64,000 nt of DNA from Lysobacteraceae bacterium NML91-0213 (GCA_002798175.1 NWQL01000001.1:707095-771094); one strand, 5' to 3'; counted from the stretch's first letter, positions 1 to 8,706 are shown. Notes: generated by a model not told the origin, from the sequence alone. Numbers and translations: made by a program.

Positions 1-36
1 GCCCCCAAGCTTCTCAATCGTCTTGCGGTCCAGCAT
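1..36 (-). CDS. 5' end of an unidentified gene, cut by the window edge
   Basis: Twelve codons read leftwards off the window edge, giving MLDRKTIEKLGG. The ATG is at 36-34. It is preceded on the minus strand by a purine-rich GGGGTGAGG, a plausible ribosome binding site. The product cannot be identified from so few residues. The main support is the start codon with its Shine-Dalgarno-like sequence, a leader hairpin just upstream, and the absence of any other good gene until suhB. It could also be a chance reading frame. Confidence 0.35.
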   Translation of the reverse strand, partial: MLDRKTIEKLGG

Positions 37-47
37 GACCTCACCCC

Positions 48-70
48 TGAGCCCTGAAAATCAGGCCTCA
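48..70 (-). promoter_or_regulatory. leader hairpin upstream of the edge gene
   Basis: A ten-pair stem with one C-C mismatch and an AAA/TTT loop lies a few bases before the putative ribosome binding site of the minus-strand gene starting at 36. It could be a leader regulatory hairpin or a chance palindrome. No T-run follows it in the direction of transcription, so a terminator is less likely. Confidence 0.3.
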
Positions 71-261
71 AGGGTAAGGGCGGTCCTTGAAGGCTCCCCG
101 CTGATCCGCGAAGAACCTTTTTTTTTGGTTCCTATGCCGGTCGAGGGAGTTCCGTCCGAGAGCGGAGCCTTGAGCCAGCAAGCTCGAAGTCTGCGAGCGA
201 GGCGCCGACCCGGAGCAGGAGCCGGAGCCGGAGCACGGGTGGCGGCGGCGCGGGCAGCCCG

Positions 262-365
262 CCGCGGCCACAGGGGGATGCCCAGCCGGATATCTCCGCG
301 TCCTGCTCCCACATCCGGCCGCCGGCCATCCATGGCCGGCTCTGGACATCCCCCTGCGTCCGCGG
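262..365 (+). repeat. structured palindromic repeat, copy A
   Basis: The outer arms at 262-285 and 342-365 are 24 bases each and complementary at 21 positions. Inside lies a core at 295-341 that contains a near-perfect palindrome, nine-base arms GCCGGCCAT and ATGGCCGGC separated by CC, at 321-340. The core matches copy B (574-620, opposite strand) at 42 of 47 positions by my hand alignment. The outer arms differ in sequence between copies but stay self-complementary within each. This looks like a dispersed non-coding element of REP or MITE type; no transposase is visible here. Confidence 0.7.
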
Positions 366-554
366 CGTGCTCGGGGCCGTCGTAGCGTCCGGAGGAGATC
401 AACGGTGAAGAACGTCAGGCGGTCGGCGACTTTCGGCTCTGCTGTGACCTCCACTCCGGAACTGCGAACGCACGCGCGTCATCGGTTGCGGCCGCGCCGG
501 CAGCACGCTGTTGATTTCCGTGCCGGAGCCAGCGAATGCCTGTGCCCGTGGCGT

Positions 555-649
555 GCACCGGGGGTGTGCTCCCAGCCGGCCACGGATGGCCGGCGGCCGG
601 CCGTGGTAGCTGGACGCGGACTCCGGCCGGGGGAGCACACCCCCGGTGC
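555..649 (-). repeat. structured palindromic repeat, copy B (inverted)
   Basis: Perfect 19-base outer arms lie at 555-573 and 631-649 (GCACCGGGGGTGTGCTCCC and its reverse complement). Between them is the same 47-base core as copy A in the opposite orientation, at 574-620. Two elements facing each other about 200 bases apart resemble the paired arrangement of REP elements in REPINs. Family identity is inferred from structure alone. Confidence 0.7.
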
Positions 650-856
650 GCGCGACGGGCGGCGCAGCCCAGAACGAAAGCGCCTCCCCGGCACCCCAAC
701 TCCGGACTGGCACCAGCACCGGCACTCCGGCTTTACGCCACCACCTCCGCGTGAAGACCGAGGACAACGCGCTCGTGTGCACGACGGGCACCGCGCCGCA
801 CGGGGCACTTCAGCCGTACGACCTCCCCCGATGCTGGGAGATGGACCAAACAACAA

Positions 857-882
857 AAAGACCGCGCTTCGGCGCGGTCTTT
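857..882 (-). terminator. Rho-independent terminator of suhB
   Basis: A perfect 11-pair stem (AAAGACCGCGC with GCGCGGTCTTT) closes on a four-base loop. Read on the minus strand it is followed by a T-rich tail. It lies about 35 bases beyond the suhB stop codon. Confidence 0.88.
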
Positions 883-916
883 CGTATCGGTCTTCGCTGC
901 TGGAAGGGGCGGCCGG

Positions 917-1777
917 TCAGCCGGACGCCGCGCTCGATGCGCTGGTCAACCCGAAGGTGGCGGCGTAACCCGAGGCGACGATGGCCTTCTGCAGCGGCTC
1001 GATCAGGCGCACGTTCGAGGCCAGGATCTGCCGGCTGGCGGTACCGCGGGCGTCCATCGGGCCGGTGGGGGCGCCCTTGAAGTCGGACACGCGGCCGCCG
1101 GCCTCGCGCACCAGCAGCACGCCGGCGGCGATATCCCAGGGCTTCACCCCGGCCTCGAAGTAACCGTCGACGCGGCCCACCGCGGTGTAGGCAAGATCGA
1201 GGGCCGCGGAACCGCCGCGGCGGATGTCCTCGGCGTCGCGCAGCAGTTCGCGGATGCATTCCAGCTGCGCGCCCGCACGCGCGCGCTCGCGCGGCGCGAA
1301 TCCGGTGGCGAGCATCGCCCCGGCAAGTTCACGGCGCTCGGCGACGCGCACGCGGCGCTCGTTGAGCTGGGTGCCGGAGCCGCGACTCGCGGTGAACAGC
1401 TCGTTGCGCAGCGGGTCGAAGATCACCGCGTGCAGCGGCTCGCCGTTCTCCACCAGCGCGATGGAAACGCACCAGTGGGGCAGGCCGCGCAGGTAGTTGC
1501 TGGTGCCGTCGAGCGGATCGATCACCCAGGTGTAGCGGTTGTTGCCGCCGCGGCCCTTCTGCGCGCCGCCTTCCTCGCCGAGGATGGCGTAGTCGGGGTG
1601 GGCACGGCGCAGTTCCTTGACGATGGCCTCTTCGGCCAGGCCGTCGACTTCGCTGGCGTAGTCGAGGCGGTCCTTTTCCACCACGTTGAGGGCATCGAGC
1701 CGGTGCATGTGGCGCAGCAGCACGTTACCGCCGGCGCGCGCCGCCTTGACCATGATGTTGACAGCAGGTTGTAGCAT
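917..1777 (-). CDS. suhB: inositol-1-monophosphatase SuhB
   Basis: A 286-residue member of the inositol monophosphatase family, which hydrolyses inositol 1-phosphate with Mg2+. In Escherichia coli SuhB also joins the rRNA antitermination complex. Visible metal-binding motifs are GEEG at residues 67-70, DPLDGT at 87-92 and WDIAAG at 214-219, all intact. The length is normal for the family. The ATG at 1777 gives the expected N-terminus ([14 protein letters not shown]), although the frame stays open far upstream. It is divergent from trmJ, the same neighbour as in enterobacteria, with 87 bases between them. A strong terminator follows the stop. Confidence 0.95.
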   Translation of the reverse strand: MLQPAVNIMVKAARAGGNVLLRHMHRLDALNVVEKDRLDYASEVDGLAEEAIVKELRRAHPDYAILGEEGGAQKGRGGNNRYTWVIDPLDGTSNYLRGLPHWCVSIALVENGEPLHAVIFDPLRNELFTASRGSGTQLNERRVRVAERRELAGAMLATGFAPRERARAGAQLECIRELLRDAEDIRRGGSAALDLAYTAVGRVDGYFEAGVKPWDIAAGVLLVREAGGRVSDFKGAPTGPMDARGTASRQILASNVRLIEPLQKAIVASGYAATFGLTSASSAASG

Positions 1778-1864
1778 CGCGGACGGCTCCGGGCGCGGTC
1801 GGGATCGACAGGGAAAAAGAACGTGCCGGCGTCGTGGCCGGCCGCGCAGTTTACCATTGCACCC

Positions 1865-2638
1865 ATGGATCCTGCCGTCACCGCAACTGAACGCATCCGC
1901 ATCGTGCTGGTCGGCACGCAGCACCCCGGCAACATCGGCGCCGCCGCGCGCGCGATGAAAACCATGGGCCTGTCGCGCCTGGCACTGGTCGCGCCCCAGC
2001 GCTTCCCGCATGCCGATGCCGAGGCCATGGCGGCCGGGGCGGACGACGTGCTGGCCGCCGCGACGCTGCACGACACCCTGGCCGACGCGGTGGCGGATTG
2101 CCGCTGGGTCGCCGGCTGCACCGCGCGCGATCGCCGCATCGCGCTCGCCCAGTTCGCCCCGCGCGAGGCCGCGGCGCAGGCGCTGGCGCAGGCCGCGGAG
2201 GGCGGGATCGCGCTGGTGTTCGGTCGAGAGCGCACCGGGCTGGAGAACCACGAGCTGCAGCTGTGCCATGCCGCCGTGCACATTCCGGCCAATCCGGAAT
2301 ACAGCTCGCTCAACCTCGCGCAGGCGGTGCAGGTGCTGGCGTACGAGCTGCGCATCGCGCTGCTGGCGGCGCGCCCCGCGGAGCCCACGCCGTCGCCGGG
2401 CCATCGCGAGCCACCGGCAAGCCACGCCCAGATGGAAGGCTTCTTCGTCCAGCTGGCCGAGACCCTGGACGCGATCGACTTCCACAAGGGGCGCACGCCC
2501 GAGGCCGCCATGCACAAGCTGCGGCGCCTGTTCCTGCGCGCGCAGCCCGACGAGCGCGAAGTGCGGCTGCTGCGCGGGGTGCTTGCCGATGCCCAGCGCA
2601 TGGCGCGGCTGGCGGCGGCCCGCGGCGACCGAGACTGA
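1865..2638 (+). CDS. trmJ: tRNA Cm32/Um32 methyltransferase TrmJ
   Basis: A 257-residue SPOUT-class RNA methyltransferase that 2'-O-methylates position 32 in the tRNA anticodon loop using S-adenosylmethionine. The N-terminus carries [18 protein letters not shown] (residues 14-31). The cofactor-binding trefoil knot is represented by FGRERTGL (119-126) and NPEYSSLNL (143-151). The C-terminal helical extension typical of TrmJ is present. The chosen ATG begins [10 protein letters not shown]; the upstream in-frame extension has no family counterpart. The divergent suhB neighbour supports the assignment. Confidence 0.94.
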   Translation: MDPAVTATERIRIVLVGTQHPGNIGAAARAMKTMGLSRLALVAPQRFPHADAEAMAAGADDVLAAATLHDTLADAVADCRWVAGCTARDRRIALAQFAPREAAAQALAQAAEGGIALVFGRERTGLENHELQLCHAAVHIPANPEYSSLNLAQAVQVLAYELRIALLAARPAEPTPSPGHREPPASHAQMEGFFVQLAETLDAIDFHKGRTPEAAMHKLRRLFLRAQPDEREVRLLRGVLADAQRMARLAAARGDRD

Positions 2639-2708
2639 CCGCGCCGGCCGTAGTTACTGTCGCGTTGTGGGCCTGCAGGCCATCGGCTAGGCTGGCGCCA
2701 ACGCACGC

Positions 2709-3647
2709 ATGTCCGAGCCCAACTTGCCCGCAGCACGACGCATGGTCCCTCGCCTGATCTGCGGGCTTGTATCGACATTGCTGCTGGCGTTCGCCGCCGG
2801 TGCACAGGCGCGCGAGCTGGTGCTGGGCCGCGTCAGCGACGACCCCCGCCAGCATTACGAACAGCTGCGTCCGCTGCTCGACTACGTGGTGCCGCGGATG
2901 CGCGATGTCGGCATCACCGGCGGCCGCATCCTGATGGCGCGCGATGCCGCGCAGATGGCGAGCTACCTGCGCCGCGGCCGGGTCGACTGGTTCACCGAGA
3001 CCGCCGCCAGCGCCATGCTGCTGGAACGCAAGGCCGGGGCACGGCCGCTGCTGCTGGCCGAGCGCAATGGCGTCAGCCGCTACCACACCGTGTTCTTCGC
3101 CCGCAGCGACAGTGGCATCGCCCGGCTCGAGGACCTGCGCGGCCGCAGCATCGCGCTGCAGAGCCGGGCCTCCACCAGCGCCTACTTCGTGCCGGCGATG
3201 GAACTGCTCGATCGCGGCCTGGCGATGGAGATGTTGCCGACGCCCACCGACGACGGTGGTCCGGACAACGTGGGTTTCGTGTTCGGGCGCTCGGAAAGCA
3301 ACATCGCCATCTGGGTGCACAAGGGGCTGGTGGATGCCGGTGCAATGAGCAGCCTGGACTGGGAGCGCCCGACCACGATGTCGCCGAGCTTCCGTCCGGA
3401 ACTGCGGATCATCCACACGACCGCGGAGTTCCCGCGTGCACTCGAGATGGTGCGCGGCGACCTCGAGCCCGCGGTGGCCACGCGCCTGCGCGAAGTGCTG
3501 CTCGATGCCGCCGGGGACCCGGCCGCGCGTGAGGCCCTCGGCCATTTCTTCGGCACCACGCGGTTCATCGCGCTGGATCCGCGCAGCGAGGCCGGCCTCG
3601 ACTACCTGCGCCGCGCGGTGGCTCGGGTGGCGGAGGAGGTCGAGTGA
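2709..3647 (+). CDS. PhnD-like periplasmic phosphate/phosphonate-binding protein
   Basis: A 312-residue extracytoplasmic binding protein of the PhnD-like family, whose members bind phosphonate, phosphite or related oxyanions. A signal peptide covers roughly residues 1-34 and ends AGAQA. A later ATG at 2742 would also give a normal signal peptide. The mature part has the two-lobe periplasmic-binding pattern, with SRYHTVFFARSDSG and the lobe-crossing segment LRGRSIALQSRASTSAYFVP-like at about 150-165. No ABC permease or ATPase gene is nearby. Instead the stop overlaps the start of a membrane GGDEF-EAL gene (GTGA), suggesting a sensory rather than transport role. The ligand is unknown. Confidence 0.82.
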   Translation: MSEPNLPAARRMVPRLICGLVSTLLLAFAAGAQARELVLGRVSDDPRQHYEQLRPLLDYVVPRMRDVGITGGRILMARDAAQMASYLRRGRVDWFTETAASAMLLERKAGARPLLLAERNGVSRYHTVFFARSDSGIARLEDLRGRSIALQSRASTSAYFVPAMELLDRGLAMEMLPTPTDDGGPDNVGFVFGRSESNIAIWVHKGLVDAGAMSSLDWERPTTMSPSFRPELRIIHTTAEFPRALEMVRGDLEPAVATRLREVLLDAAGDPAAREALGHFFGTTRFIALDPRSEAGLDYLRRAVARVAEEVE

Positions 3648-5770
3648 GCCTGCGTTACGGGCTGCACGCGCGCCTGCTCACGGTGATCCTGGTGGCCACG
3701 CTGATCACCCTGGTGGTGGTCGGCCTGATCCTGCAGCGCCAGGGCGCGATGCAGCGCGAGATGCTCGCCCACAGCCGCGGATCGATGCACGCGCTGGTGC
3801 ATACCCGGCTGGCCGAGCAGGGGCGTGCCACCGTCGAACGCGTGGCCGAGAGCCTGGTCAACCCACTGTACTACTTCGATCTGGAAGCGATCGGCCAGGT
3901 CCTGGCGACGATCCGCCGGCAGCCCGACGTGAGCTACGTGGTGGTCTACACGCCCACCGGCGACGTACTGCACGACGGTTCGCCCGACATCATGAGCTTC
4001 GGCCAGGCGATGGACGACCCGTTCGCCGCGGCCGCGCTGGATGCGCGCGCGGCGGTGGTGCAGTCCGACGACGACGTGCTCGACATCGCGGTGCCGATCA
4101 CGCTGGGCGGCGAGCGCCTGGGTGGCCTGCGGGTGGGCTATTCACTGCGAAACGTCGCCGCCGACGAACAGGCCGCCAACGCGATCCTCAGCCGCTCGCT
4201 GGAAGAGATCAGCGAACGCCACCTGCAGGGCGTGGCGCTGTCGCTGGCAGCGCTGGTGTTGCTCGGCGTGGTGCTGAGCCTGCTGGCGCAGCGCACGCTG
4301 GTGCGGCCGATCCGCCAGCTGGCCGACCATGCACGCGAGATCGAGGCGGGCAACTTCAATGTCGATGTCGCCGACAGTCGGCGCCGCGACGAGATCGGCG
4401 ACCTGGTGCGCGCGTTCCGGCGGATGAGCGAGAGCATCCGCCGCCACGACCGCGACGTGCGGCGGATGGCCTACACCGATGCGCTCACCGGCCTGGCCAA
4501 CCGGCTGGCCTTCCGCGAGGTGCTCGACCAGCGCCTGATCGAGTCGGGCGGCGCCGCCCGTGCGCTGGCGCTGCTGGTCGCCGACATCGACGACTTCAAG
4601 CGTGTCAACGACACGCTCGGCCACGATGCCGGCGATGAGGTGCTGGTGCAGTTCTCCGAACGCATCCGCGAGACCGTCGAACGCTTCGGCGGCGGCGCCA
4701 CGCTGTCGCGTTTCGGCGGCGACGAGTTCGTCATCCTGCTCGAGGGCGACGAACGCGCCGGGCAACTGCGCGAGACCGCCGCACTGCTGGCCGGCGTGCT
4801 GGTCGAGGAACTCGCGCGGCCGATCGTGGTGCGCGGGCGCCCGGTGCACCTGGGGATCTCGCTGGGCATCACCCTGTTCCCGGACGATGCCGGCGATGCG
4901 ACCGCGCTGATGAAGAACGGCGACATCGCGATGTACCAGGCCAAGGTCGCCGGCAAGAACTGCTACCGCTTCTACAGCCGCGCGATGGACCAGGCGGTGG
5001 AGCGCCGCGTGCGGCTCGAGCAGGACCTGCGCGGCGCCTGGGACCGGGGCGAGCTGTCGCTGGCCTACCAGCCGGTGTTCGACATGCGCGCCAACCGGCT
5101 GGTCGGTGCCGAGGTGCTGCTGCGCTGGCAGCACCCCGGGCACGGCATGGTGGCGCCGTCGGTGTTCATCGAGGTCGCCGAGCAGAGCGGCCTCATCGAG
5201 ACGATCGGCCCGCTGGTGCTGCGCACTGCCTGCCGCGATGCGATGCGCTGGCGCGAGGAATGCGGGCAACGCGACGGCCTGTTCCTGGCGGTCAACGTGT
5301 CGCCGCGGCAGTTGCGTGGCGGCGACTTCGCGGCCGAGGTCGAGGAGATCCTCGCCGATACCGGCCACCCGGCGGCGCTGCTGCATCTCGAGCTCACCGA
5401 GACCGCGGTGATCGGCGACGAATTGCGGGTCAGCGCGCTGCTCGGGCGGCTGCGCGGCCGCGGGGTGAAGGTGTGGCTGGACGACTTCGGCACCGGGTTC
5501 TCCGGGCTGAGCCATCTCCGTCGGGTGCCCATCGACGGGGTCAAGATCGACCGCAGCTTCATCGCCGAAGCGCTGCGCAATCCCGACGACCTGGCATTGA
5601 CCACCGCGATCATCGCGATGGCCCACTCGCTGGGGATGACGGTGGTGGCCGAGGGCGTGGAGACCGAAGGCCAGGCCGACCTGCTGCGCGAGCGCGGATG
5701 TGACTTCGCCCAGGGGTACTGGTTCGGCCACCCGATGCCGCTGGAGGACCTGATAGCGCTGTGCCGTTGA
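3644..5770 (+). CDS. membrane HAMP-GGDEF-EAL cyclic-di-GMP enzyme
   Basis: A 708-residue inner-membrane protein. Transmembrane helix one is near residues 10-29, then a periplasmic sensor region to about 190, helix two near 193-213, and a HAMP linker to about 265. A GGDEF cyclase domain follows with intact GGDEF at 358-362, then an EAL phosphodiesterase domain. The EAL signature reads EVL at 490-492. The other catalytic segments (NVSPRQ, ELTET, DDFGTG, KIDRSF and EGVE) are all present, so phosphodiesterase activity is plausible. No RxxD inhibitory site precedes GGDEF. The gene starts with GTG overlapping the PhnD-like gene. I infer that the binding protein docks on its periplasmic domain. Confidence 0.93.
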   Translation: MSLRYGLHARLLTVILVATLITLVVVGLILQRQGAMQREMLAHSRGSMHALVHTRLAEQGRATVERVAESLVNPLYYFDLEAIGQVLATIRRQPDVSYVVVYTPTGDVLHDGSPDIMSFGQAMDDPFAAAALDARAAVVQSDDDVLDIAVPITLGGERLGGLRVGYSLRNVAADEQAANAILSRSLEEISERHLQGVALSLAALVLLGVVLSLLAQRTLVRPIRQLADHAREIEAGNFNVDVADSRRRDEIGDLVRAFRRMSESIRRHDRDVRRMAYTDALTGLANRLAFREVLDQRLIESGGAARALALLVADIDDFKRVNDTLGHDAGDEVLVQFSERIRETVERFGGGATLSRFGGDEFVILLEGDERAGQLRETAALLAGVLVEELARPIVVRGRPVHLGISLGITLFPDDAGDATALMKNGDIAMYQAKVAGKNCYRFYSRAMDQAVERRVRLEQDLRGAWDRGELSLAYQPVFDMRANRLVGAEVLLRWQHPGHGMVAPSVFIEVAEQSGLIETIGPLVLRTACRDAMRWREECGQRDGLFLAVNVSPRQLRGGDFAAEVEEILADTGHPAALLHLELTETAVIGDELRVSALLGRLRGRGVKVWLDDFGTGFSGLSHLRRVPIDGVKIDRSFIAEALRNPDDLALTTAIIAMAHSLGMTVVAEGVETEGQADLLRERGCDFAQGYWFGHPMPLEDLIALCR

Positions 5771-5779
5771 GGCGGGCGG

Positions 5780-6415
5780 TCAGAACAGGCTGTCGACCCA
5801 GTCGGCGGCGGTGGCGGCCAGTGCGCCCGACAGCACCCCGAACACCGCGATGGCGACCAGCCCCGCGCCCCAGCACACCAGCATGAAGGCGCCATCGCGT
5901 TCGATCAGCGCCAGCGCGTAGGCGAGCATCACCACGCCGAAGATGTAGTTGGTAAACGGGATCGGCAGCGCCAGCAACAGCCCGAGCACCACCAGCAGCA
6001 GCCCGGTGAACATCGTGCCCGGGCGGCTGTCGAGCACGGCGGGCATGCGCGGGCGCACCACGCGCTCGATCCGTGCCAGCAGCGGCGCGATGCGACGCTC
6101 GAAGCGCACCAGGCTGTGGCGGTGCGGCCCGCGGTCGGCGATGAAGCGCGGCAGCCAGGGCCGGCGCAGGCCGATCAGCAACTGCACGCCGACCAGCATC
6201 ACCAGCGGCCCGCTGATCGCGCCGGCCAGCCCGGGAATCGGGATGAAGGCAGGGAGCGCGGCCACGCACAGCAGCATGCCGAACACGCGCTTGCCGAGCC
6301 CTGCCAGGAGGTCGCGGAGCTTCAGCAGTTCGTCGGGATCGCCCACCGAGAACGCGGCAAGCAGCGCCCGCAGGCCGGCATCGGAATGCGGCCTCGCGGG
6401 TTCCTCAGTCGTCAT
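5780..6415 (-). CDS. ExoD-family membrane protein
   Basis: A 211-residue integral membrane protein of the ExoD family, named for a rhizobial exopolysaccharide-synthesis gene; its biochemical role is not established. The N-terminal stretch DELLKLRDLLAGLGKRVFGM is characteristic. Hydrophobic segments follow at about residues 46-85, 133-160 and 175-205. The start overlaps the end of the CNNM/CorC-like gene by 11 bases, so the two are co-transcribed. Confidence 0.85.
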   Translation of the reverse strand: MTTEEPARPHSDAGLRALLAAFSVGDPDELLKLRDLLAGLGKRVFGMLLCVAALPAFIPIPGLAGAISGPLVMLVGVQLLIGLRRPWLPRFIADRGPHRHSLVRFERRIAPLLARIERVVRPRMPAVLDSRPGTMFTGLLLVVLGLLLALPIPFTNYIFGVVMLAYALALIERDGAFMLVCWGAGLVAIAVFGVLSGALAATAADWVDSLF

Positions 6416-7715
6416 CGCCAGACGCCGACGCGGGCAGGCGCTGCAGCAGCAGCTTGTCCACGCGCGGACCGTCGAGGTCCACCACCTCGACCCGCCAGCC
6501 GGCCCACTGGAACGATTCGCCGGTGTGCGGGATGCGCCCGAACTGCGCGATCGTCATGCCCGCGGCGGTGTGGTAGTCGTGCAGCTCCTCGTTGGGCAGC
6601 GGGCCGCCGCCGAACAGTTCGCGCACGTGGTCGATCGTGAGGGCGCCATCCACCAGCAGGCTGCCGTCCTCGCGGCTCACCACCAGCGGGGTGGCATCGG
6701 CGCCGTCGCGGGTCTGGGTGCGGCCGATCACCGCTTCCAGCAGGTCGTTGACCGAGATCAGGCCGGTGACGTCGCCGTATTCGTCGACCACCAGCGCCAG
6801 CGACTGCTGTTCCTCGCGGAAAATTTCCAGAAGCTTCATCGCAGGCGTGGAATCGGACACGAACAGCGGTTCGCGCAGGTACTTGAACAGCTCGAACTGC
6901 CCTTCGTCGAGGCGGTCGATCAGCGACTTCACCTCGAGCACGCCGACCACGTCGGCGTCGCTGCCGCGCATCACCGGGTAGCGCGAGAACGGGGTGGCGC
7001 GCATCGTCGCCAGGTTCTCCTCGAAGCTCTTGGTCACATCCAGCCAGGTGATGCGGGTGCGCGGCGTCATCAGGCTGTCCGCATCGCGGTCGCCCAGGTT
7101 GAGCACGCGGTTCATCATGTTGCGTTCGTCATCGTCGATGACGCCCTGCTCGTGGCTTTCGCTCACCAGCAGGCGGATCTCCTCTTCGCTGACCTGCGCG
7201 GCTTCGGTGCGGTCCAGGCGCAGCAGGCGCAGCACGCTGCGCACGCTGGCACTGAGCAGCCACACCGCGGGCGCGGCGGCGCGCGAGATCCACATCATCG
7301 GCAGCGCCACCACCGAGGCGAGGCGTTCGGGGGCCAGCAGCGCCAGGCGCTTGGGCAGCAGTTCGCCGAAGACGATGGTGAGGAAGGTGATCAGGCTGAC
7401 GGCCAGCACCACGCCGATCGTGCGCGCGCTGGTGCCCAGGGCCGGGAAGACACCAGACAGCCCATCGCCGATCCAGCGGCCGATGGCGTCGCCGCCGAAC
7501 ATGCCGGTGAGGATGCCGATCAGCGTGATGCCCACCTGCACTGTCGACAGGAAGCGCTCGGGGTGCTCGGCCAGCGTCAGCGCGTGGCGGGCCGTGCGGT
7601 GGGTCTGCGCGAGCTGCTTGAGCCGGCCCTTGCGCGAGGTGACCACCGACATCTCCGACAGCGCGAAGAACGCGTTGCAGGCGATGAGGAACAGGACGAT
7701 CAGCAGTTCCAGCAT
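6405..7715 (-). CDS. CNNM/CorC-type hemolysin-family transporter protein
   Basis: A 436-residue protein with a DUF21 (CNNM) transmembrane domain at about residues 1-190. A CBS pair follows at about 200-325 (MTPRTRITWLD, YPVMRGSDADVVGVL and VVDEYGDVTGLISV), then a CorC/HlyC C-terminal domain at about 345-430. Relatives are linked to Mg2+ or Co2+ handling; the hemolysin name is historical. The ATG at 7715 begins MLELLIVLFLIACNAFFALS, with AGGAA about 13 bases upstream; the frame continues upstream without family similarity. It is the first gene of a two-gene unit with the ExoD-like gene. Confidence 0.9.
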   Translation of the reverse strand: MLELLIVLFLIACNAFFALSEMSVVTSRKGRLKQLAQTHRTARHALTLAEHPERFLSTVQVGITLIGILTGMFGGDAIGRWIGDGLSGVFPALGTSARTIGVVLAVSLITFLTIVFGELLPKRLALLAPERLASVVALPMMWISRAAAPAVWLLSASVRSVLRLLRLDRTEAAQVSEEEIRLLVSESHEQGVIDDDERNMMNRVLNLGDRDADSLMTPRTRITWLDVTKSFEENLATMRATPFSRYPVMRGSDADVVGVLEVKSLIDRLDEGQFELFKYLREPLFVSDSTPAMKLLEIFREEQQSLALVVDEYGDVTGLISVNDLLEAVIGRTQTRDGADATPLVVSREDGSLLVDGALTIDHVRELFGGGPLPNEELHDYHTAAGMTIAQFGRIPHTGESFQWAGWRVEVVDLDGPRVDKLLLQRLPASASGDDD

Positions 7716-8079
7716 GGGCCGGATTCCTGATCGGGGAGGGCTGGGAGGCCGCCGGAAGGTCTCGGCGGCGGACTGGAGTCTTCGTCCATCGGGGTCGCGG
7801 GGCGCGTCGTGCGCGGCAGCGCATGATACCAGCGCAGGTGAGCGTGCCGTGGAAGCGGTGATTCCGGGCCGGCCCGGGCCATCCACGGCGTCACGGCGGG
7901 GCGAGTGCCCGTTCTTTCCCGTGTGTCGACCCGGTATCCGCACTCACCGAAGGCTCGACGGGGGCGGTGGCCGGCCCCGGCCGGAAACGACGGTGTCCCC
8001 ATCGATGCAATGAAAACGTCATAATTCGCGCCCGACGCGCCCGGCCTCCCGTTCCGGGCTTTCGCGAGGCACTGAGCGG
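7716..8079. other. divergent intergenic region between the CorC-like and DUF47 genes
   Basis: These 364 bases contain no supported gene and should hold the promoters of two divergent units. The only AT-rich island is around 8010-8027, with a CATAAT at 8020-8025 that could serve as a -10 element for the DUF47-pit operon. No convincing -35 box is visible at the right distance. I see no repeat or strong hairpin. Confidence 0.5.
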
Positions 8080-8706
8080 ATGTTCTCCCTGCAAACCATG
8101 TTCGGCCGTGGCAACCAGTTCTATTCGTTGCTGGAGGAAGCCGCCCAGGCCGCGCACGACGCCGCCACCGCGCTGCACAGGATGCTGCGCGAGAGCGACC
8201 GTGCGCCCGCACTCGATGCGTTCAAGCTGGCGCGCCTGCGCGAGCGCGAGGCGTCCAACAAGATCAGTCAGGCGCTGGTGGACAGCTTCATCACTCCGAT
8301 CGAGCGCGAGGACATCGAGGCGCTGGGTTCGGCGCTGTACAAGATCCCCAAGCAGATCGAGAAGTTCGCCGATCGTTACGCGCTGGCGCTGCAGCAGCTC
8401 GAGCACATCGATTTCGCCCCGCGCGCGGCCATGCTCGAGCAGGCCGCCGGCGTGGTGGTGAAGATGGTCAAGCTGCTGCCGAAGATGAAGCTCGAGCCGA
8501 TGAAGCAGCTCAGCGACGAGCTGCGCGCGCTGGAGAACGAGGCCGACCGCCTGATGCTCGAGCTCTACCGCGACATCTATTCCGGCCGCCTGGACGCCGT
8601 GCAGATGTTCCTGCTCAAGGAGTTCTTCGAGATCCTCGAGAAGGCGATCGACCGTTGCCGCGAGGCCGGCGTGGTCGCCTACGAGATCGTCCTCAAGAAT
8701 TCCTGA
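8080..8706 (+). CDS. DUF47 PhoU-like accessory protein of Pit
   Basis: A 208-residue all-helical cytoplasmic protein of the DUF47 (PhoU-like) family. Such genes typically sit directly before pit phosphate transporters and are thought to modulate them. The sequence shows long amphipathic helices and the family-style segments SFITPIEREDIEALGSALYK (residues about 67-86) and LLKEFFEILEKAIDRCREAG near the C-terminus. The start is preceded by GAGCGG. The pit gene follows 54 bases downstream. Confidence 0.9.
   Translation: MFSLQTMFGRGNQFYSLLEEAAQAAHDAATALHRMLRESDRAPALDAFKLARLREREASNKISQALVDSFITPIEREDIEALGSALYKIPKQIEKFADRYALALQQLEHIDFAPRAAMLEQAAGVVVKMVKLLPKMKLEPMKQLSDELRALENEADRLMLELYRDIYSGRLDAVQMFLLKEFFEILEKAIDRCREAGVVAYEIVLKNS

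Larger units (their letters stand above)
37..856. other. gene-poor stretch without convincing genes
   Basis: No reading frame here looks like a real protein. Candidate frames on both strands are Arg/Pro/Ala-rich, overlap each other, run across palindromic repeats and lack ribosome binding sites. The region holds two inverted copies of a structured repeat (separate entries) and a nine-base T tract at 118-126 bracketed by GAACC and GGTTC. A small RNA in this stretch cannot be excluded. Confidence 0.6.

Noticed and set aside
23-968. Several overlapping frames of 60-190 codons on both strands in the first kilobase
   Set aside because: They run through the palindromic repeats, overlap each other and the suhB terminator, lack ribosome binding sites and are low-complexity Arg/Pro/Ala/Gly.
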